Source: Lithodes maja
Lineage: Eukaryota; Arthropoda; Malacostraca; Decapoda; Lithodidae
Assembly: GCA_037953745.1 (NCBI GenBank)
Contig: JBAKBP010003173.1
Span: 62,001-126,000, forward strand
Direction: 5' to 3'
Length of the DNA: 64,000 nucleotides
Every line of letters starts with the position of its first letter. Positions within the stretch are counted from its first letter, which is position 1. The notes under the pieces are model-generated. The model made no database searches and was not told the origin of the DNA. It worked only from the letters and a program-made list of their open reading frames with translations. Shown one piece after another: positions 1-11,006 of the stretch. The translations under genes and the position numbers were made by a program.

Positions 1-1
1 C

Positions 2-2467
2 ATTGCGGCGGAGAGAGAGAGATTGCAGAGAGTTGGTGAGTGGACGGGAGTTAATGATACGAAAGCCCTTCCTTTCAACTTTGTCTAGGAGAGCGGTGTG
101 AGAGGAACCTCCCCACACATGTGAACAATACTCAATACAAGGGCGCACTATGCCCCTGTACAGAGCAAGAAGCTGTGCAGGGGAAAAGAACCCCCTAAGG
201 CGGTTGAGCACACCCAGCTTCTGGGAGGCTGCCTTAGCAAGACTGGTAATATGGTCCTTCCAAATGAGAGCAGAAGAAAAAGAGACACCAAGAATATTGA
301 GAGAAGATGAAGGGTTGATTTTTGTATTGTTGAAGAATAAGGGATAGTCCGCTGGGAGATCCTGACGGGTAGATAGATGGAGAAATTGGGTTTTGGAAGC
401 ATTAAAGTTAACAAGGTTTTCTCTGCCCCAATTGGAAATTGTATTTAGATCAGAATTTAAGAGTTCTATGGCTTCATTACGTTTGTTGTTGAGAGATTGC
501 TGGCTGGGGCGTTCTGAAAAACTAATGGAGTAGTGTAAGGTTGAGTCGTCTGCGTATGAATGGATGGGAATTAAGGTACAGTTAAGGAGATCATTTATAA
601 AAATTAGAAAGAGAATAGGAGATAGGACAGAGCCCTGAGGAACACCGGAGTTTATAGGGTGAGGAAGTGAACAATGGCCGTCCACAACCGCGGCTATGGA
701 ACGGCCGGAAAGGAAATTAGAGACAAAGGCACAGATGGAGGGATAGAAACCGAAGGAGGGTAGTTTAGAAATTAAAGATTTATGCCAGACTCTATCGAAG
801 GCTTTCGATATGTCTAGTGCAATAGAAAAAGTCTCACCGAAGTCCCGAAAGGAGGATGACCAAGAGTTAGTAAGATATGAAAGAAGATCACCAGTAGAGC
901 GACCCTTAAGGAAGCCATACTGGCGATCTGAGAGCAGATTATGAGAAGAGAAATGCTTAAGAAATTTGGAAGCAAGAATAGTTTCAAAAACTTTAGAAAG
1001 ACAAGAGATAAGAGCAATTGGACGATAGTTGGAGGGTTGAGAGCGGTCACCCTTCTTTGGGACAGGTTGAATGTGAGCAAACTTCCAGCATGAAGGAAAG
1101 ACGTTAGAGGATAGACAGAGACGAAAGAGTTTGCCTAGGCAGGGAGTCAGCACGGAAGCACAGTTTTTGAGAACAACAGGAGGAACACCGTCCGGACCGT
1201 ACGCCTTATTAGTGTTAAGCCCAGAGAGGGTAAAAAGTACATCTTTAGAAGAGATTAGGATATTAGGCATAAGTAAGAGAGAGGAGGGCGGAGAGGGAGG
1301 AATAGCACCGGAATCATCCAAGGTGGAGTTTCTAGCAAAAGTTTGAGCGAAGAGTTTAGCTTTGTCAGAGGAAGAAGTGATGGTTGAGCCATCAGAGTGG
1401 GAAAGGGGAGGGAAAGACGAGGAAGAGAAATTGTTGGAGAGGTTTTTGGCTAGATGCCAGAAAGCTTGGGAAGAGCTAGAGTTGGATAGTTCAGTGCATT
1501 TATTATTGATGAAAGAGTGTTTGGCAAGTCGAAGAACAGATTTGGCTTGATTCCGGGCAGAAACATATGAAGAATGAGAGTCTTGAGTTTTAAGGCGTCG
1601 GTACCGTTTGAATGCTTCCTCCTTATTGCGGACAGCAGTAGAACAGGCGTGAGTAAACCAAGATTTTTTAGCATTAGTCTGAGAGAAAGAGAATGGAATG
1701 TATGCTTCCATGCCCGATAGGATTACCTCGGTAATGCGTTCAGCACTCTCCGAGGGTCCTCGGCCATGGAAGCAGAAATCATTCCATGGGAAATCAAAGA
1801 AGTACTGCCGAAGAGCCTCCCAGTCGGCAGCGCCAAAGTGCCACAAGCGCCGCCGGCTAGGAGGATCGGGTGGCTGTACTGGAGAGATAGGACAGGTGAC
1901 AGAGATAAGTTTATGGTCGGAGGAGCCCAAAGGAGAGAAAAGATCGACAGTATAAGAAGAAGGGTTAGAAGTTAGAAACAGGTCAAGAATGTTGGGCCGA
2001 TCTCCGATGCGATCCGGGATACGGGTAGGTTGCTGAACTAACTGCTCTAGGTCATTTAGGATAGAAAAGACGTAGGCTTGTTCACCAGGTGGATCAGTAG
2101 TGTGAGAGGAGAGCCAATGGCGGTGGTGAACGTTGAAATCTCCTAAGAGGGAGATTTCTGAGAAAGGAGAAATGGATAGAATGTGTTCCACTGTAGAGTT
2201 TAGATAGTCAAAGAATTTGGGAAAGTTGGTAGAGTTAGGGGAAAGATAGACAGCACAGAAATATTTAGTAAGAGAATGACAGGAAAGTTTGAGCCATAAA
2301 GTTGAGAATTCAGAGGAGTCGAAATCGGGAACACGAGAGCAAGTGAGTTTGTTGTGCACATATGCACAACATCCGCCTTTGGCTTTGAAACTAGGATAGA
2401 GAAAGTAGGAGGATACAGAGAAGGGGTTGCTGGATGTTGCTACAGACACCTGAGTTGTCCCTTGCAT
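2..2467 (-). CDS. LINE copy 1: open EN-RT reading frame, cut by the window edge
   Basis: Translating the minus strand from the ATG at 2467 gives a frame I followed to the left edge without a stop, about 822 codons. It holds the C-terminal part of an apurinic-type endonuclease (LLGDFNVHH near 2140, SSDHKLIS near 1915) and then a reverse transcriptase with SKAFDRVW near 800, GVPQGSVLSP near 635 and YADD at 545-556. This is the order of ORF2 in jockey/CR1-like non-LTR elements, which nick DNA and copy their RNA at the break. The N-terminal part of the endonuclease is missing, so this is 5'-truncated and the ATG is probably not the native start. A TGA lies a few codons upstream. The C-terminal 130 or so residues lie beyond the edge; the decayed second copy at 59400-61705 shows what they look like. 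The clade assignment is uncertain. Confidence 0.85.
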   Translation of the reverse strand, partial: MQGTTQVSVATSSNPFSVSSYFLYPSFKAKGGCCAYVHNKLTCSRVPDFDSSEFSTLWLKLSCHSLTKYFCAVYLSPNSTNFPKFFDYLNSTVEHILSISPFSEISLLGDFNVHHRHWLSSHTTDPPGEQAYVFSILNDLEQLVQQPTRIPDRIGDRPNILDLFLTSNPSSYTVDLFSPLGSSDHKLISVTCPISPVQPPDPPSRRRLWHFGAADWEALRQYFFDFPWNDFCFHGRGPSESAERITEVILSGMEAYIPFSFSQTNAKKSWFTHACSTAVRNKEEAFKRYRRLKTQDSHSSYVSARNQAKSVLRLAKHSFINNKCTELSNSSSSQAFWHLAKNLSNNFSSSSFPPLSHSDGSTITSSSDKAKLFAQTFARNSTLDDSGAIPPSPPSSLLLMPNILISSKDVLFTLSGLNTNKAYGPDGVPPVVLKNCASVLTPCLGKLFRLCLSSNVFPSCWKFAHIQPVPKKGDRSQPSNYRPIALISCLSKVFETILASKFLKHFSSHNLLSDRQYGFLKGRSTGDLLSYLTNSWSSSFRDFGETFSIALDISKAFDRVWHKSLISKLPSFGFYPSICAFVSNFLSGRSIAAVVDGHCSLPHPINSGVPQGSVLSPILFLIFINDLLNCTLIPIHSYADDSTLHYSISFSERPSQQSLNNKRNEAIELLNSDLNTISNWGRENLVNFNASKTQFLHLSTRQDLPADYPLFFNNTKINPSSSLNILGVSFSSALIWKDHITSLAKAASQKLGVLNRLRGFFSPAQLLALYRGIVRPCIEYCSHVWGGSSHTALLDKVERKGFRIINSRPLTNSLQSLSLRRN

Positions 2468-3125
2468 GCAAGCAAGGGGCGTTCAAGAGGCCATCCGGGT
2501 TGCGCGGGCCGAGGTTGTTATGGGCGTTCAAGAGCCCATCCGGGTTGGAGGGGTTAACAGGGCCGCAAGACTAATTTTTGGTGTTCCACCTAGAACTCCT
2601 ACTACATCTCTTCACATAGAACTGCACTGGCTGCCAGTAAGAGCAAGAATAGAATTTAAGTTGTGTTTGGTGACTGTTAAGGTTCTCAAATTTGGTGAGC
2701 CTAGGTACCTTGCGGAGCTGCTCAGGCGCCCACCGGCACACCATGGTGTAGTTGTGCGTCATGACAATGACCCTTTTCGTCTTGATGAACCATGGGCTTT
2801 CCAGCAGTCTTCTTTCTTTGAGAGGTCTTTCTCCTACATGGCTCCGAGGTTGTATAACAGGTTGCCGCTGTCCATGAGACAACTGAGTTCTGTTGAATGC
2901 TTCAAGAGACAACTTAAGACTTTTCTCTTTGAGAGAAGCCATGATCTTGAGAGAGGTGTCATGACAGATGGCTATAGAGTTTAGGCTATTTTGCCACTGC
3001 TAGTGATTGTTAAATGTGTGTTGTATATAAGCCTTCTTTTGATGCATTGATTTTTGTTCTTTTTCCTTTCTCTTTTCGAGCGCTAGTGAATTCTTCGGAA
3101 AAATTGGCGCTTATGAGAAATAAGT
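2468..3125 (+). mobile_element. 3' fragment of a second LINE family
   Basis: A plus-strand frame ending at 2984 matches the C-terminal tail of non-LTR reverse transcriptases (NRAARLIFGVPPRTPTTSLH, then LHWLPVRARIEFKLC, PRLYNRLPLSMR). It differs in sequence from the tail of the minus-strand LINE on its left, so it is another family. After the stop there are about 140 bases of 3' UTR, and the AT-rich tail is TTATTATTATTTATTATT. The first 80 bases contain two imperfect copies of a unit beginning GGCGTTCAAGAG (2477 and 2523). The 5' part with the catalytic domain is absent. The exact 3' boundary is a guess. Confidence 0.7.
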
Positions 3126-4760
3126 AACATGCTTATTATTATTTATTATTTACTTAAGCGTTGTTTCCACATAGCGATTTTGATTCGTTGTTTTGTCTTT
3201 TTACTGTGTTCGTATACGTTTTGGTTTGTTTATTTTGCAAGTTATACATTATAATATATGTTGCCAGCAGGGGTCAAGTAACAGCTGGCCGTAACCTCGA
3301 GCGTCCTGTGTAAACAAACCGACGATCCGAAGCGACGACGGACTCCCGATTTTCGGCGGCACAAACGCGCCGTTTTATTCTCGTCGAAAACCACATATAA
3401 AAAGATATTATATCGTTTTCAATACTATTACCGGGCCAGAAAAAGGTGTAGCTTTGTGTTGGATGCGTGGAAACCGAAAAAAAATATGTATTAAGTCCTT
3501 GGTGGTACCTGTCAAATAGGTGTCCAGAAACCCAAAATCGTACCTAAGGATGTTGCAAACATCATATTAAAATGTGTTTCAACCTCCGGAGATACATTTT
3601 ATGTGCACTATATAAACTACTGTAAAAACAAAAAAATCTCTCCCTATAAATCTCCTTATTGACGGCAGTGAAACTCTTATTAAGCCCCTTACTGTTAAAA
3701 TAGATGCTGATTTCAATAAGTCATGGGGGGTGAAGGGGGAAAAGCCCCCCCTCAACCCATCCTGTATCCAGAGGCAAAACAAACTGTATATTTACTCTGT
3801 GAAAATTACTTATATCTGAGTGTTTTAAGATCGTTGGATAATGGGAGAAATAAAGTTTTCCGGGGATTGTAACTAATTTCAACTGTATAATGATGCAAAC
3901 TACCTAAAACCAAAAAGAAAAACCATGGGAAAATTAGTGGAAGTTTCGGTTATATTTTGCACTGGTATCGGAAAATTTACCGACGATAGATGAATATAGG
4001 TGAGTGGTGACAGAACTAGTATGAAAGTTTACCTCCTAAGCTGCCAGATCAGTGTTGAGGATAAATGACCAGGTAAAAAGTGTTCGTGTGATACCGGTTT
4101 AAGATAGACCATAGAAGCACAAAACTTTGACATAATAAAGAAAGCGAAGGATATTCACACACTCTCATAGTCACTTACCGTTGGGAGAAATTCTTAATCC
4201 AGCTCAACGTGTGAATATTTCTGCAGTCAGACCTTGCAATTGATGAGCTTGGCAGAAGAGCACAACATTAGTTAGTTAGAACTTCAGAGGTTATCAACCC
4301 TTCTGGATTATTAAGCCAGCACACTGTAAGTCAAGAACTCCAGTCCCTTCTTATTTAAACAAAATACATAGAGTACAGATTGGATAGAGGCGAAAGCGTG
4401 ACATCACGCGGTTATTTTTCCGCGCGTCCTAGGGATTTGGTGGCAGGACTGTTGTAGGGCATACAACCAAAACACCTCAGTCGTTTTTCCTTATTAGATA
4501 CTCCTTGATATCTGTTCGCCTGGCTTGTTTGCAGTGTTACCAAAGTTAAGGGAAATAATGCAAAATGAGGGGGCAATAGATTAAAGAGGGAACATCTTTA
4601 TGAGTGATTTAATGTTGGTAAAAACACTTGTAAATTATTTAAAATAAAATAGATATATAAAAGCAAGAGGAAAATATTAGGAATACATTTACAATATAAA
4701 AAAAAATACTTACATATGATGTAAACTGTATACGGTACTTACAAGCAACAACCCCTCAAC
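3126..4760. other. Intergenic stretch, no gene seen
   Basis: AT-rich sequence without an open frame or motif that I can support. A short motif around 3254 (GTTGCCAGCAGGGGTCAA) recurs with small changes near 7502, which suggests an undefined old repeat. Confidence 0.5.
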
Positions 4761-4769
4761 TTTCTCTTC

Positions 4770-5012
4770 ATAATTGCTGAGGGGCACAGGGCCCTGGGTG
4801 GGGCTTTGGTTTCCCGGGCGTTTCCGCACCCTCCTCAGCTCCTCGCCGTGGAGTGGCTTCGGTCACCCAGGCTTTGTTGTGGTCGACAGGGAGGGTTCTG
4901 TGGGGGCGCTCGGTTGTGGCCTTGGCCTTGCTCAGAGCCTTGGGGCCTTGGGGCTGTTCGGCCAGGCAGCTTGGGGAAAAACAATAACAACAAGCAACAC
5001 AACAAGAATTAA
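4770..5012 (+). repeat. GC-rich repeat with a CAA-rich tail, unclassified
   Basis: A sharply bounded GC-rich block of about 200 bases ends in an A-rich CAA-type tail (AAAAACAATAACAACAAGC). It sits inside very AT-rich sequence. Overlapping frames are open on both strands, as expected from composition rather than coding. The shape (dense head, A-rich tail on the plus strand) resembles a short retroposed repeat, but no tRNA-like A and B boxes could be recognised. I do not treat its frames as genes. Confidence 0.4.
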
Positions 5013-6630
5013 AATGTAATTTTGAATACATGTTATGTAGATGTTAATTTATAAAATTGCACTAAAACAGAACATTTCACGAAATACGTTCTTAGGTTAT
5101 ACTTATGACATCTAGGGATATTTTGTCCCAGCATGTTTGATGTTGGCAACTCCCCACTCTCACAACAACAATGGTGGGGGTAGAAGAGACGTGGCTGTGA
5201 ACCTCCTCATAATTACGACAATTTCACGATGATTGGCCTTTACAGTAGCCTCTAATGTCTATTTAACTCTGTCATATCTATAGAGTCTCTGGATAGCGTA
5301 GAATTGATTATTAATAGCGTTATTAGTATAAGGTAGGGATTATTACAAATTAATGGGTACCCTCCCATTTTCCTTTGCGATCGTGCTGCCATCTCTAGAA
5401 CGCGCGGAGAGAGAGAGAAAAATAACGAGGTGGGCCCCCTTAAAAAAAAATCACTAGTTGTTTCTGCTTCTTTGGTTCAAGGGGATTTAGGGAAGGGGTT
5501 TGAAATTTATTCTTTTATATATTGTTCTTTTATTTATAAAGAATTATTATTTTGCTTAACCCCTTACGGACGGGGATGTTTGTAATTTCTACTACCTGTG
5601 TGGCGGGCATATTTACCCTAAACGAGCTTCATTCCATGCTCTTTTTCATGCATAAACAAGAGCCAGAGCGTAATACAATTATGTATCCGTGAAAGGACGA
5701 GAATAGAGCTTTCAAGTGACACCTGAATCATCCTTGTACGACCACGGGTTATCTTTAGTACAAAAACCCTAAAATACGGTAATTTCCTCAGTTAATCCTT
5801 GTTCTCGGGATACCAGGGGTCTAACTTTAGCCAGAATCTAAAGTAAAGAGACGTCATGGTGCTGAAGGTTAAACTCTGAAACAGTGTTTAATTTGTAGAA
5901 AACCAAAGTGAGTTTTCCTTTGTTATGAAGCAGTATGGCATATATTTTCTGTGTACAGTACTGTATTTACCTACCTATTTGTATTTACCTATTTGTAGTT
6001 TACAGGAATTGAGCAGCGCTCGTGTTGTCCTGTCTTAGTTACTTTACAATCAATCCATTTTACTTAGACAAGTATCGTAATGGATATTCCCAGTTCCCAG
6101 TATTTTGGACTAACATAAAGCATTTTGAATGTTTTCATCAATTTTCATATTGTTTGACTATTTGAAGCAGTGTTCAATTTGTAGCAAACCAGTTAGAATC
6201 GCTTTGTTATGAAGCAGGATTGCATTTATATTCTGTCTAAAGCATTTTGAATTTGTTTTCATAAATTTTCATATTTTTTTTAAATTTTATTGATTTTATT
6301 CATTGCTTCAAAACCTCTTTGAGCAGCAGGGAGTTTTTCATTTAAAAAGTTGGAACTTGTAAACAAAGAGGAATTTTGATGTACCGTACCTTGTGTTTTA
6401 ACAAATACTGTATTGGGAATTATGAGACAGCAAGCGAAGATCGCCACGGAAGTCTCCTTCAATATTTTCCATATTTTCACCAGGAAATAGGCTGTGGCAC
6501 TGAAACGGTAAGTTTATCCCACACGTAGGCTAACATAGTCGGCTATAATTTCTACCAAAAATGCGGCTTCAGCCTTCCAGTTAAGCTGTTAAGGACTTGC
6601 AAATTGTATATTTGGGTATGTTTTAACCTT
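5013..6630. other. Intergenic stretch, no gene seen
   Basis: Mostly AT-rich. It has a GA-rich tract at 5408-5418. A motif near 5880 (gaaacagtgtttaatttgtag, then gaaaaccaaagtg) recurs in altered form near 6168, so an old duplication or repeat is likely. A TTAA followed by CCCCTTACGGACGG at 5556 resembles one end of a TTAA-flanked transposon, but no matching second end was found. No coding region is supported. Confidence 0.4.
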
Positions 6631-6635
6631 TAAGC

Positions 6636-6850
6636 TTGGCATAGTCAGTAGAGCGTCGGCTGGTGATCAAATGGTCGGCGGATCGAGCCCGCACTGTCAA
6701 AATTTAATTGGTAGATGTCAAGCCCGGGTAACTTGACCTAGCAATTCGTGAAAAACGCCTAATTCTCATGACCACCCCTTCTCGGGAATTATGGCGTGTG
6801 GCGAAGACATAAATTAATAAATAAATACATAATAATAAAAATAAAAAACC
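6636..6850 (+). mobile_element. tRNA-derived SINE
   Basis: The head looks like a tRNA gene promoter. GGCATAGTCAGTAGAGCG (near 6637) fits a polymerase III A box. GGATCGAGCCC (near 6679) fits the B box GGTTCGANNCC with one change. A tRNA-unrelated body follows, then an A/T-rich tail of TAAATAAATA-like units up to about 6850. This is the standard layout of a tRNA-derived SINE, which uses a partner LINE for mobility. No cloverleaf with a credible acceptor stem is present, so it is not a functional tRNA. It ends immediately before the PHD exon. Confidence 0.7.
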
Positions 6851-6885
6851 CACTTAATGTAATTGTTATTTATCTATGTTTACAG

Positions 6886-7083
6886 GCCATGGAGAACAAC
6901 CACAGTTCCGGGAAAGAAGAAGGAGAAGAAAACAAAGTGGTCCTTGTGTCGGTGAAGGATGAGTTTTGTTTACAACAAGACGTTTGTGCAATGTGTGGAG
7001 CATTTGGTCAAGATCAAGAAGGTCGACTGATTGCCTGTGCCTAATGTGGACAATGTTATCATCCTTTCTGTGCAAATGTTAAG
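6886..7083 (+). pseudogene. KMT2C/D-like PHD-finger exon with an in-frame stop
   Basis: The segment is bounded by a splice acceptor (TTTACAG, ending 6885) and a donor (AAG|GTCAGT at 7083/7084) and is 66 codons in phase 0. It reads LQQDVCAMCGAFGQ, then EGRLIACA, a TAA at 7042-7044, then CGQCYHPFCANVK. This follows the first half of a PHD finger of the trithorax-related methyltransferase family (KMT2C/KMT2D, insect Lpt/trr), including the QQD-C-x2-C lead-in and the ACxQCGQCYHP zinc ligands. These proteins write H3K4 methylation at enhancers. The stop replaces the codon expected to be Gln. Either this is a dead duplicate or the usable exon lies elsewhere. No other exon of the gene was recognised in the window. 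The family match is from recall, without a search. Confidence 0.7.
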
Positions 7084-7094
7084 GTCAGTCTGTT

Positions 7095-7253
7095 TGTATT
7101 TTGTTTTTGTGTGTTCATTGTTTTTTGTTGTGTTGTCCCTATATTGGCTCTGTCTTGAGTCGGCCACCCCCCAAAAAAAGAAAAAAAAAATAGGAAAAGT
7201 GAGGATTGGGCCTGAGTATAAAGCATAGAATAGTAGTAGTAGTAGTAGAAGTA
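7095..7253 (+). mobile_element. LINE 3'-end fragment with (TAG)n tail between two exon copies
   Basis: About 160 bases separate the two copies of the PHD exon segment. They end in (TAG)n (7231-7254), a tail type seen on RTE-like elements. The flanking exon sequences (7015-7094 and 7254-7338) are direct repeats of about 80 bases with scattered differences. That is compatible with a long target-site duplication made when the fragment inserted, or with a tandem duplication followed by insertion. No coding sequence is present. Confidence 0.45.
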
Positions 7254-7319
7254 GAAGGTCGACTGATTGCCTGTGCACAGTGTGGACAATGTTATCGTCC
7301 TTTCTGTGCCAATGTTAAG
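7254..7319 (+). pseudogene. Second, partial copy of the PHD exon, open frame
   Basis: This repeats the last third of the exon above: EGRLIACAQCGQCYRPFCAN, followed by a consensus donor GTGAGT at 7320. Unlike the first copy it has CAG (Gln) where the first has TAA, so the zinc-ligand region is open. It lacks the upstream half, and the only nearby acceptor-like AG is in the (TAG)n tract. It could be used as an alternative 3' exon part, or it is just a duplicated fragment. Confidence 0.55.
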
Positions 7320-7339
7320 GTGAGTCCGTCTGTTTGGCA

Positions 7340-7738
7340 AGAATATACAGTACTGTAGTTACCGGGCATACCTCCCGCTTTGTTTACATTAGGTGGACGC
7401 TCACGATCAGGTTCACTTCTATTTTGACTGCCGTGGGATACAATAATAGGTTGAGGTTGCCCCCCCTTATCCCATCATGACTTTCTGTCGTCATCATATA
7501 TATTGCCAGCAGGGGGCAAATATCAGAAAAAAATACCAGTCAATATACTGTAAAATCTCGCCCATCCAGACTAATTGAGGGAGACACCTGTCTGGATCTG
7601 CCAATAGTCCGGACATATATTCAGCCATCCAGACAAATCCGGATGGCTGAAACTTGAGTCAGGATATCTAACTCTCACGACCATATGACGCAGAGGTTGC
7701 CAGATTAGCAATACTAAATAGAGTTCTCTCACTCTTAT
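7340..7738. other. Intergenic stretch, no gene seen
   Basis: No coding region. Around 7553-7650 the text has several copies of ATCC(A/G)GAC-like words (catccagac, gtccggac, catccagac, atccggatgg) resembling the end of a Tigger/pogo-type DNA transposon. Only one end is visible, so the call is left open. Confidence 0.3.
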
Positions 7739-7755
7739 AATTATCATCATCATCA

Positions 7756-9600
7756 TCATCTCCGACGCCTTGTTTCCCCCTGGGAAACCCCCACTAGAGG
7801 ATGGCCATGACAGAAACGTCTCCAAGCTACTTTGTCAAGACATGCCTCCCTTGCCCGTGCCACAATGCCCCTTCCACTACGTGGAAGTTTTTCTTCAATA
7901 TATTTTTCCACTTTCTTTTCCCATACCATAGGTGGTCTTCCACTACTAGCGGTTCCACTCACCTGACTCCCATATATCTTTCTTGGCATTCTGTCTGCAT
8001 CCATTCTCTGAACATGACCATATCACCTCAAAGTACTTCTCTTTATCCACTCAACCACACCACAATCAATGCCCAAAGCGTGCTCTTCCATTCCAAAGGA
8101 CTCGTACACTTCCCTATTACTTGGCCCATCTAGCCTATTCATGCCAGCTGCCATTCTGAAAAAGCTCATCTCCACAGCTCTCAGTTTGAAGAGGTCCTCG
8201 TCACTTGCCGTCCATGTCTCGCTTCCATACGAGAGTGTTGGGAGCAGCACACTGTTTCTCAGTGACTTTTTGACTTCCTGGCTAACCATTCTTCCTTTGA
8301 GAATACTATCAAGTTCTCCAATCACTTTTCTCCCTTGCATTTTTCTCTCTTTTATCTCTCTCCATTTTACCATATTTGCATAGTACAGCTCCCAAATACT
8401 TGAAACTTTCAACCTCTTCTAGTACTTAATTTTTCAATTTTATTTTACAACTTTTCTTGTGTTCTTTCTTGATTCTATATTTTATCTTAAAATCTATGGT
8501 TTCATGCATTCTTCTCTCAAACACCATTACCTTACATTTCCCTACATTGACCTTTAACTTTCTCTTTTCACATACCCTGTCAAAGTCAGTGACCACTCTC
8601 TGAAGTTCTTCAGCATTTTCCGCCAACAGGACTGCATCGTCCGCATATAGGCATGTTAAAATCTTCCATGTTCTTCCCTCTGATTCCAGTCTAGCTCCCA
8701 CACCCATTGATACAGCCCTACATTCCCTAATCACCCATCCATGTATATATTGAACAACCAAGCTGACATGACACATCCCTGTCTTACACCTACATTAACC
8801 TCAAAACTTTCACTTAACTTATCCCCTACCTTCACATTTGCCATTGCATTCCTATAAAAAGATTTTACTGCCATTAGCAACTTTCCTCCCACACCATATA
8901 CTGTTAACACATCCCACAGGCCCTCCCAGTCTACTTTGTCGTAGGCTTTTTCCAAATCCATGCATGCTGCATAGAGTTTTCTGTTTTTGGCCAGATACTT
9001 CTCTACCAACAATCGCATTGAGGTTATCTGGTCAACGCAGTCCCTGCCCTTTCTGAAACCTCCCTGTTCCTCGCCTATTTTGTCATCCGTTATCTTCTGT
9101 AGCCTCTGTGTTACTACTCTTGCGTGTACCTTTCCAGGTATGCTAAGCAAGCTAATTCCCCTATAATTCTTACACTCTTCTTTACTACCCTTCCCTTTGT
9201 ACAAGGGTACTATCACTGCTTTCCTCCAGTCCTCTGGTACACTTTCCTTTTCCCATGCTAATTTACATAACCTATGCATTATGTCAACAGCTTCTTCTCC
9301 TCCATATCTCAGCATTTCACCTGGGATGTTATCTACTCCAGCAGCTTTGCCCATTTTAAGTCTATTGATTGCTTCTTTTACTTCTTCTCTGCTTATCTGG
9401 CTTTCAACTACCCTGTTTATTCTACCTCTCTCCATTCCTATGGATGAGATCTTTGCCTTCCCCCTACTCTTTACAGCTAAGCTACTAAAATGATCTTTCC
9501 ATACTTTCACCACACCATCACCCTCTACCACTTCCCCATTCATGTCCCTCATCCTACCACCTGAGACACTCTCAGTCTTCTTCCCTCTGGCTTCTTTCAC
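7756..9600 (-). pseudogene. RTE-like reverse transcriptase and C-terminal region
   Basis: Read on the minus strand, the RT core runs from about 9360 with KAAGVDNIPGEML, VPLYKGKGSKEECKNYRGIS, EEQGGFRKGRDCVDQI, LEKAYDKVDW and GVRQGCVMSAWLFN. It continues after a frameshift near 8750 with CLYADDAVLL (catalytic YADD). A second frameshift lies near 8360-8415, between the YADD half and the C-terminal region (LLPTLSYGSETWT). A further break near 8010 separates the last part, which has an arginine-rich C-terminus. The RT would copy the element RNA at the nicked target. All catalytic boxes can still be recognised, so decay is moderate. Confidence 0.8.
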
Positions 9601-11006
9601 AGCTCTGTAGTATACAGTACTTTCCTGTCATTCAGAAACTGTTCACTAATCTTTCTCCCATATGCCTCATCTGTCTTCCTTTTAGCGTCTTGTATCTCCC
9701 TCTTCACTCTTTGTTTCAAATTTTGATATTCTTCTTTCCTCGCATCTCTAGTTTCTCTAGGTATATTCTTTTGCAGCATACTCTTTCTGAACTTTTTTTT
9801 TTTTTTTTTCACTATTTCTTCTATCTCTTTACTAAACCATGCGTTACCTTTCTTCTTCCACATTTTAAAGGTTTTCTTCCCACATACTTTCTCAGCTGCT
9901 TTAATCATGGAGTCTCTTGTACCTTTCCATACTTCGTCTACAGTATTTCCCAGATCTATCATAACATCCATGTCCTTTATAGTCTCTTTCAGGATGTCCT
10001 TGTATTTTGTTGCATTACATTCTTCATTTAATTTTCTCACATTTATTCTCTCTACTTTCAGTTTTCTCTCTTTCCTCTCATATTTCCACTCTTTCCTTAT
10101 CCTCACTTTTGTCAGCACTGTATAGTGGTCTGATCCCGTCAGCATACCTCTTACAGCTTTTGAATCTAAAATTCTTCCTTTTAGTCCGGAGTCCATCATG
10201 GCGTAGTCAATTAGAGATTTCTGTTCCTGCTCACCTTCACCTCTGTGCCATGTATATCTATGAATGTGACAATGTTCAAAAAATGTGTTAGCCAGAAACA
10301 TCTCTCTCTCCGCACATACTTCTAAAAGGAAGTCACCATTCATATTCCTACCCTCCACACCCCATTTACCCACTATACCTTCTATCTCCTCGTTTCCAAC
10401 TCTACCATTCATGTCGCCTACTAATATTTCTTGTGTACACTCTTGCCTTTCTCTTATACATTTATTGACTTTATTCCAAAATGTTCTATTTTCTTCCGCA
10501 CCTTTCCCAGTTTCTTGGTTGACTGGTGCATAGACACACATAAAAGTATACCTATCTATCCCAATCTTGCACTCGCACCATACAATTCTTGAGTCCACGC
10601 ATCCATAGTTTTTCACACACTTCCTCAACCTTTATGACAAAATTACTGCTACCCCTTCCTTTTTCTTACGTTTATATCCTGCATCCAATCCAGACCAGAC
10701 AACCCATCCTTCCCCACCCCACAAATCATGCTCACTCTCACCATCCCACACTCCAGAACCCAACAGGTGCGTCTCACCTACCCCACACACATCCACACAT
10801 CCATCTTTAAGCTCTCGCATCAGACACTCTCTCTTGCTAAAATCATTTATGCCATTGGCATTGAAGGCACAGACACGGAGCACGCTTTCCTTCACCCGAA
10901 CGACGTTTCCACCACTTTTCTGCTTTGTTCCTCCACCCCCGAGGGGGTCCTGGCCGGCAGCATACCGAGGACAGTTATTTCCCAGGAGGACTTGGGGCCT
11001 GGACAT
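9597..11006 (-). pseudogene. RTE-like endonuclease domain
   Basis: The N-terminus at about 10890 reads LRVCAFNANGINDFSKR, and GVGETHLL gives the catalytic Glu region of an APE-type endonuclease. A TAA at 10629-10631 interrupts the frame directly after GVAVILS. Beyond it, VCVYAPVN-like, VGDMNGRVG and GSDHYTVL (the SDH box) follow. The lysine-rich linker before the RT contains a poly-A-rich run on the minus strand (9791-9809). The end of this frame overlaps the RT frame by a few bases through a frameshift. The active-site residues that can be seen are intact; the stop and shift make it a pseudogene. Confidence 0.8.

Noticed and set aside
1..3125. Twin-priming inversion of a single LINE to explain the head-to-head pair
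   Set aside because: The two C-terminal tails differ in sequence, so they are different families.
4768..5031. Overlapping open frames on both strands in a GC-rich block
   Set aside because: All frames are open because of composition; the A-rich tail and sharp borders fit a repeat better than a gene.
6636..6710. Functional tRNA gene
   Set aside because: A and B box-like words are present but no acceptor stem or full cloverleaf; the AT-rich tail shows a SINE.
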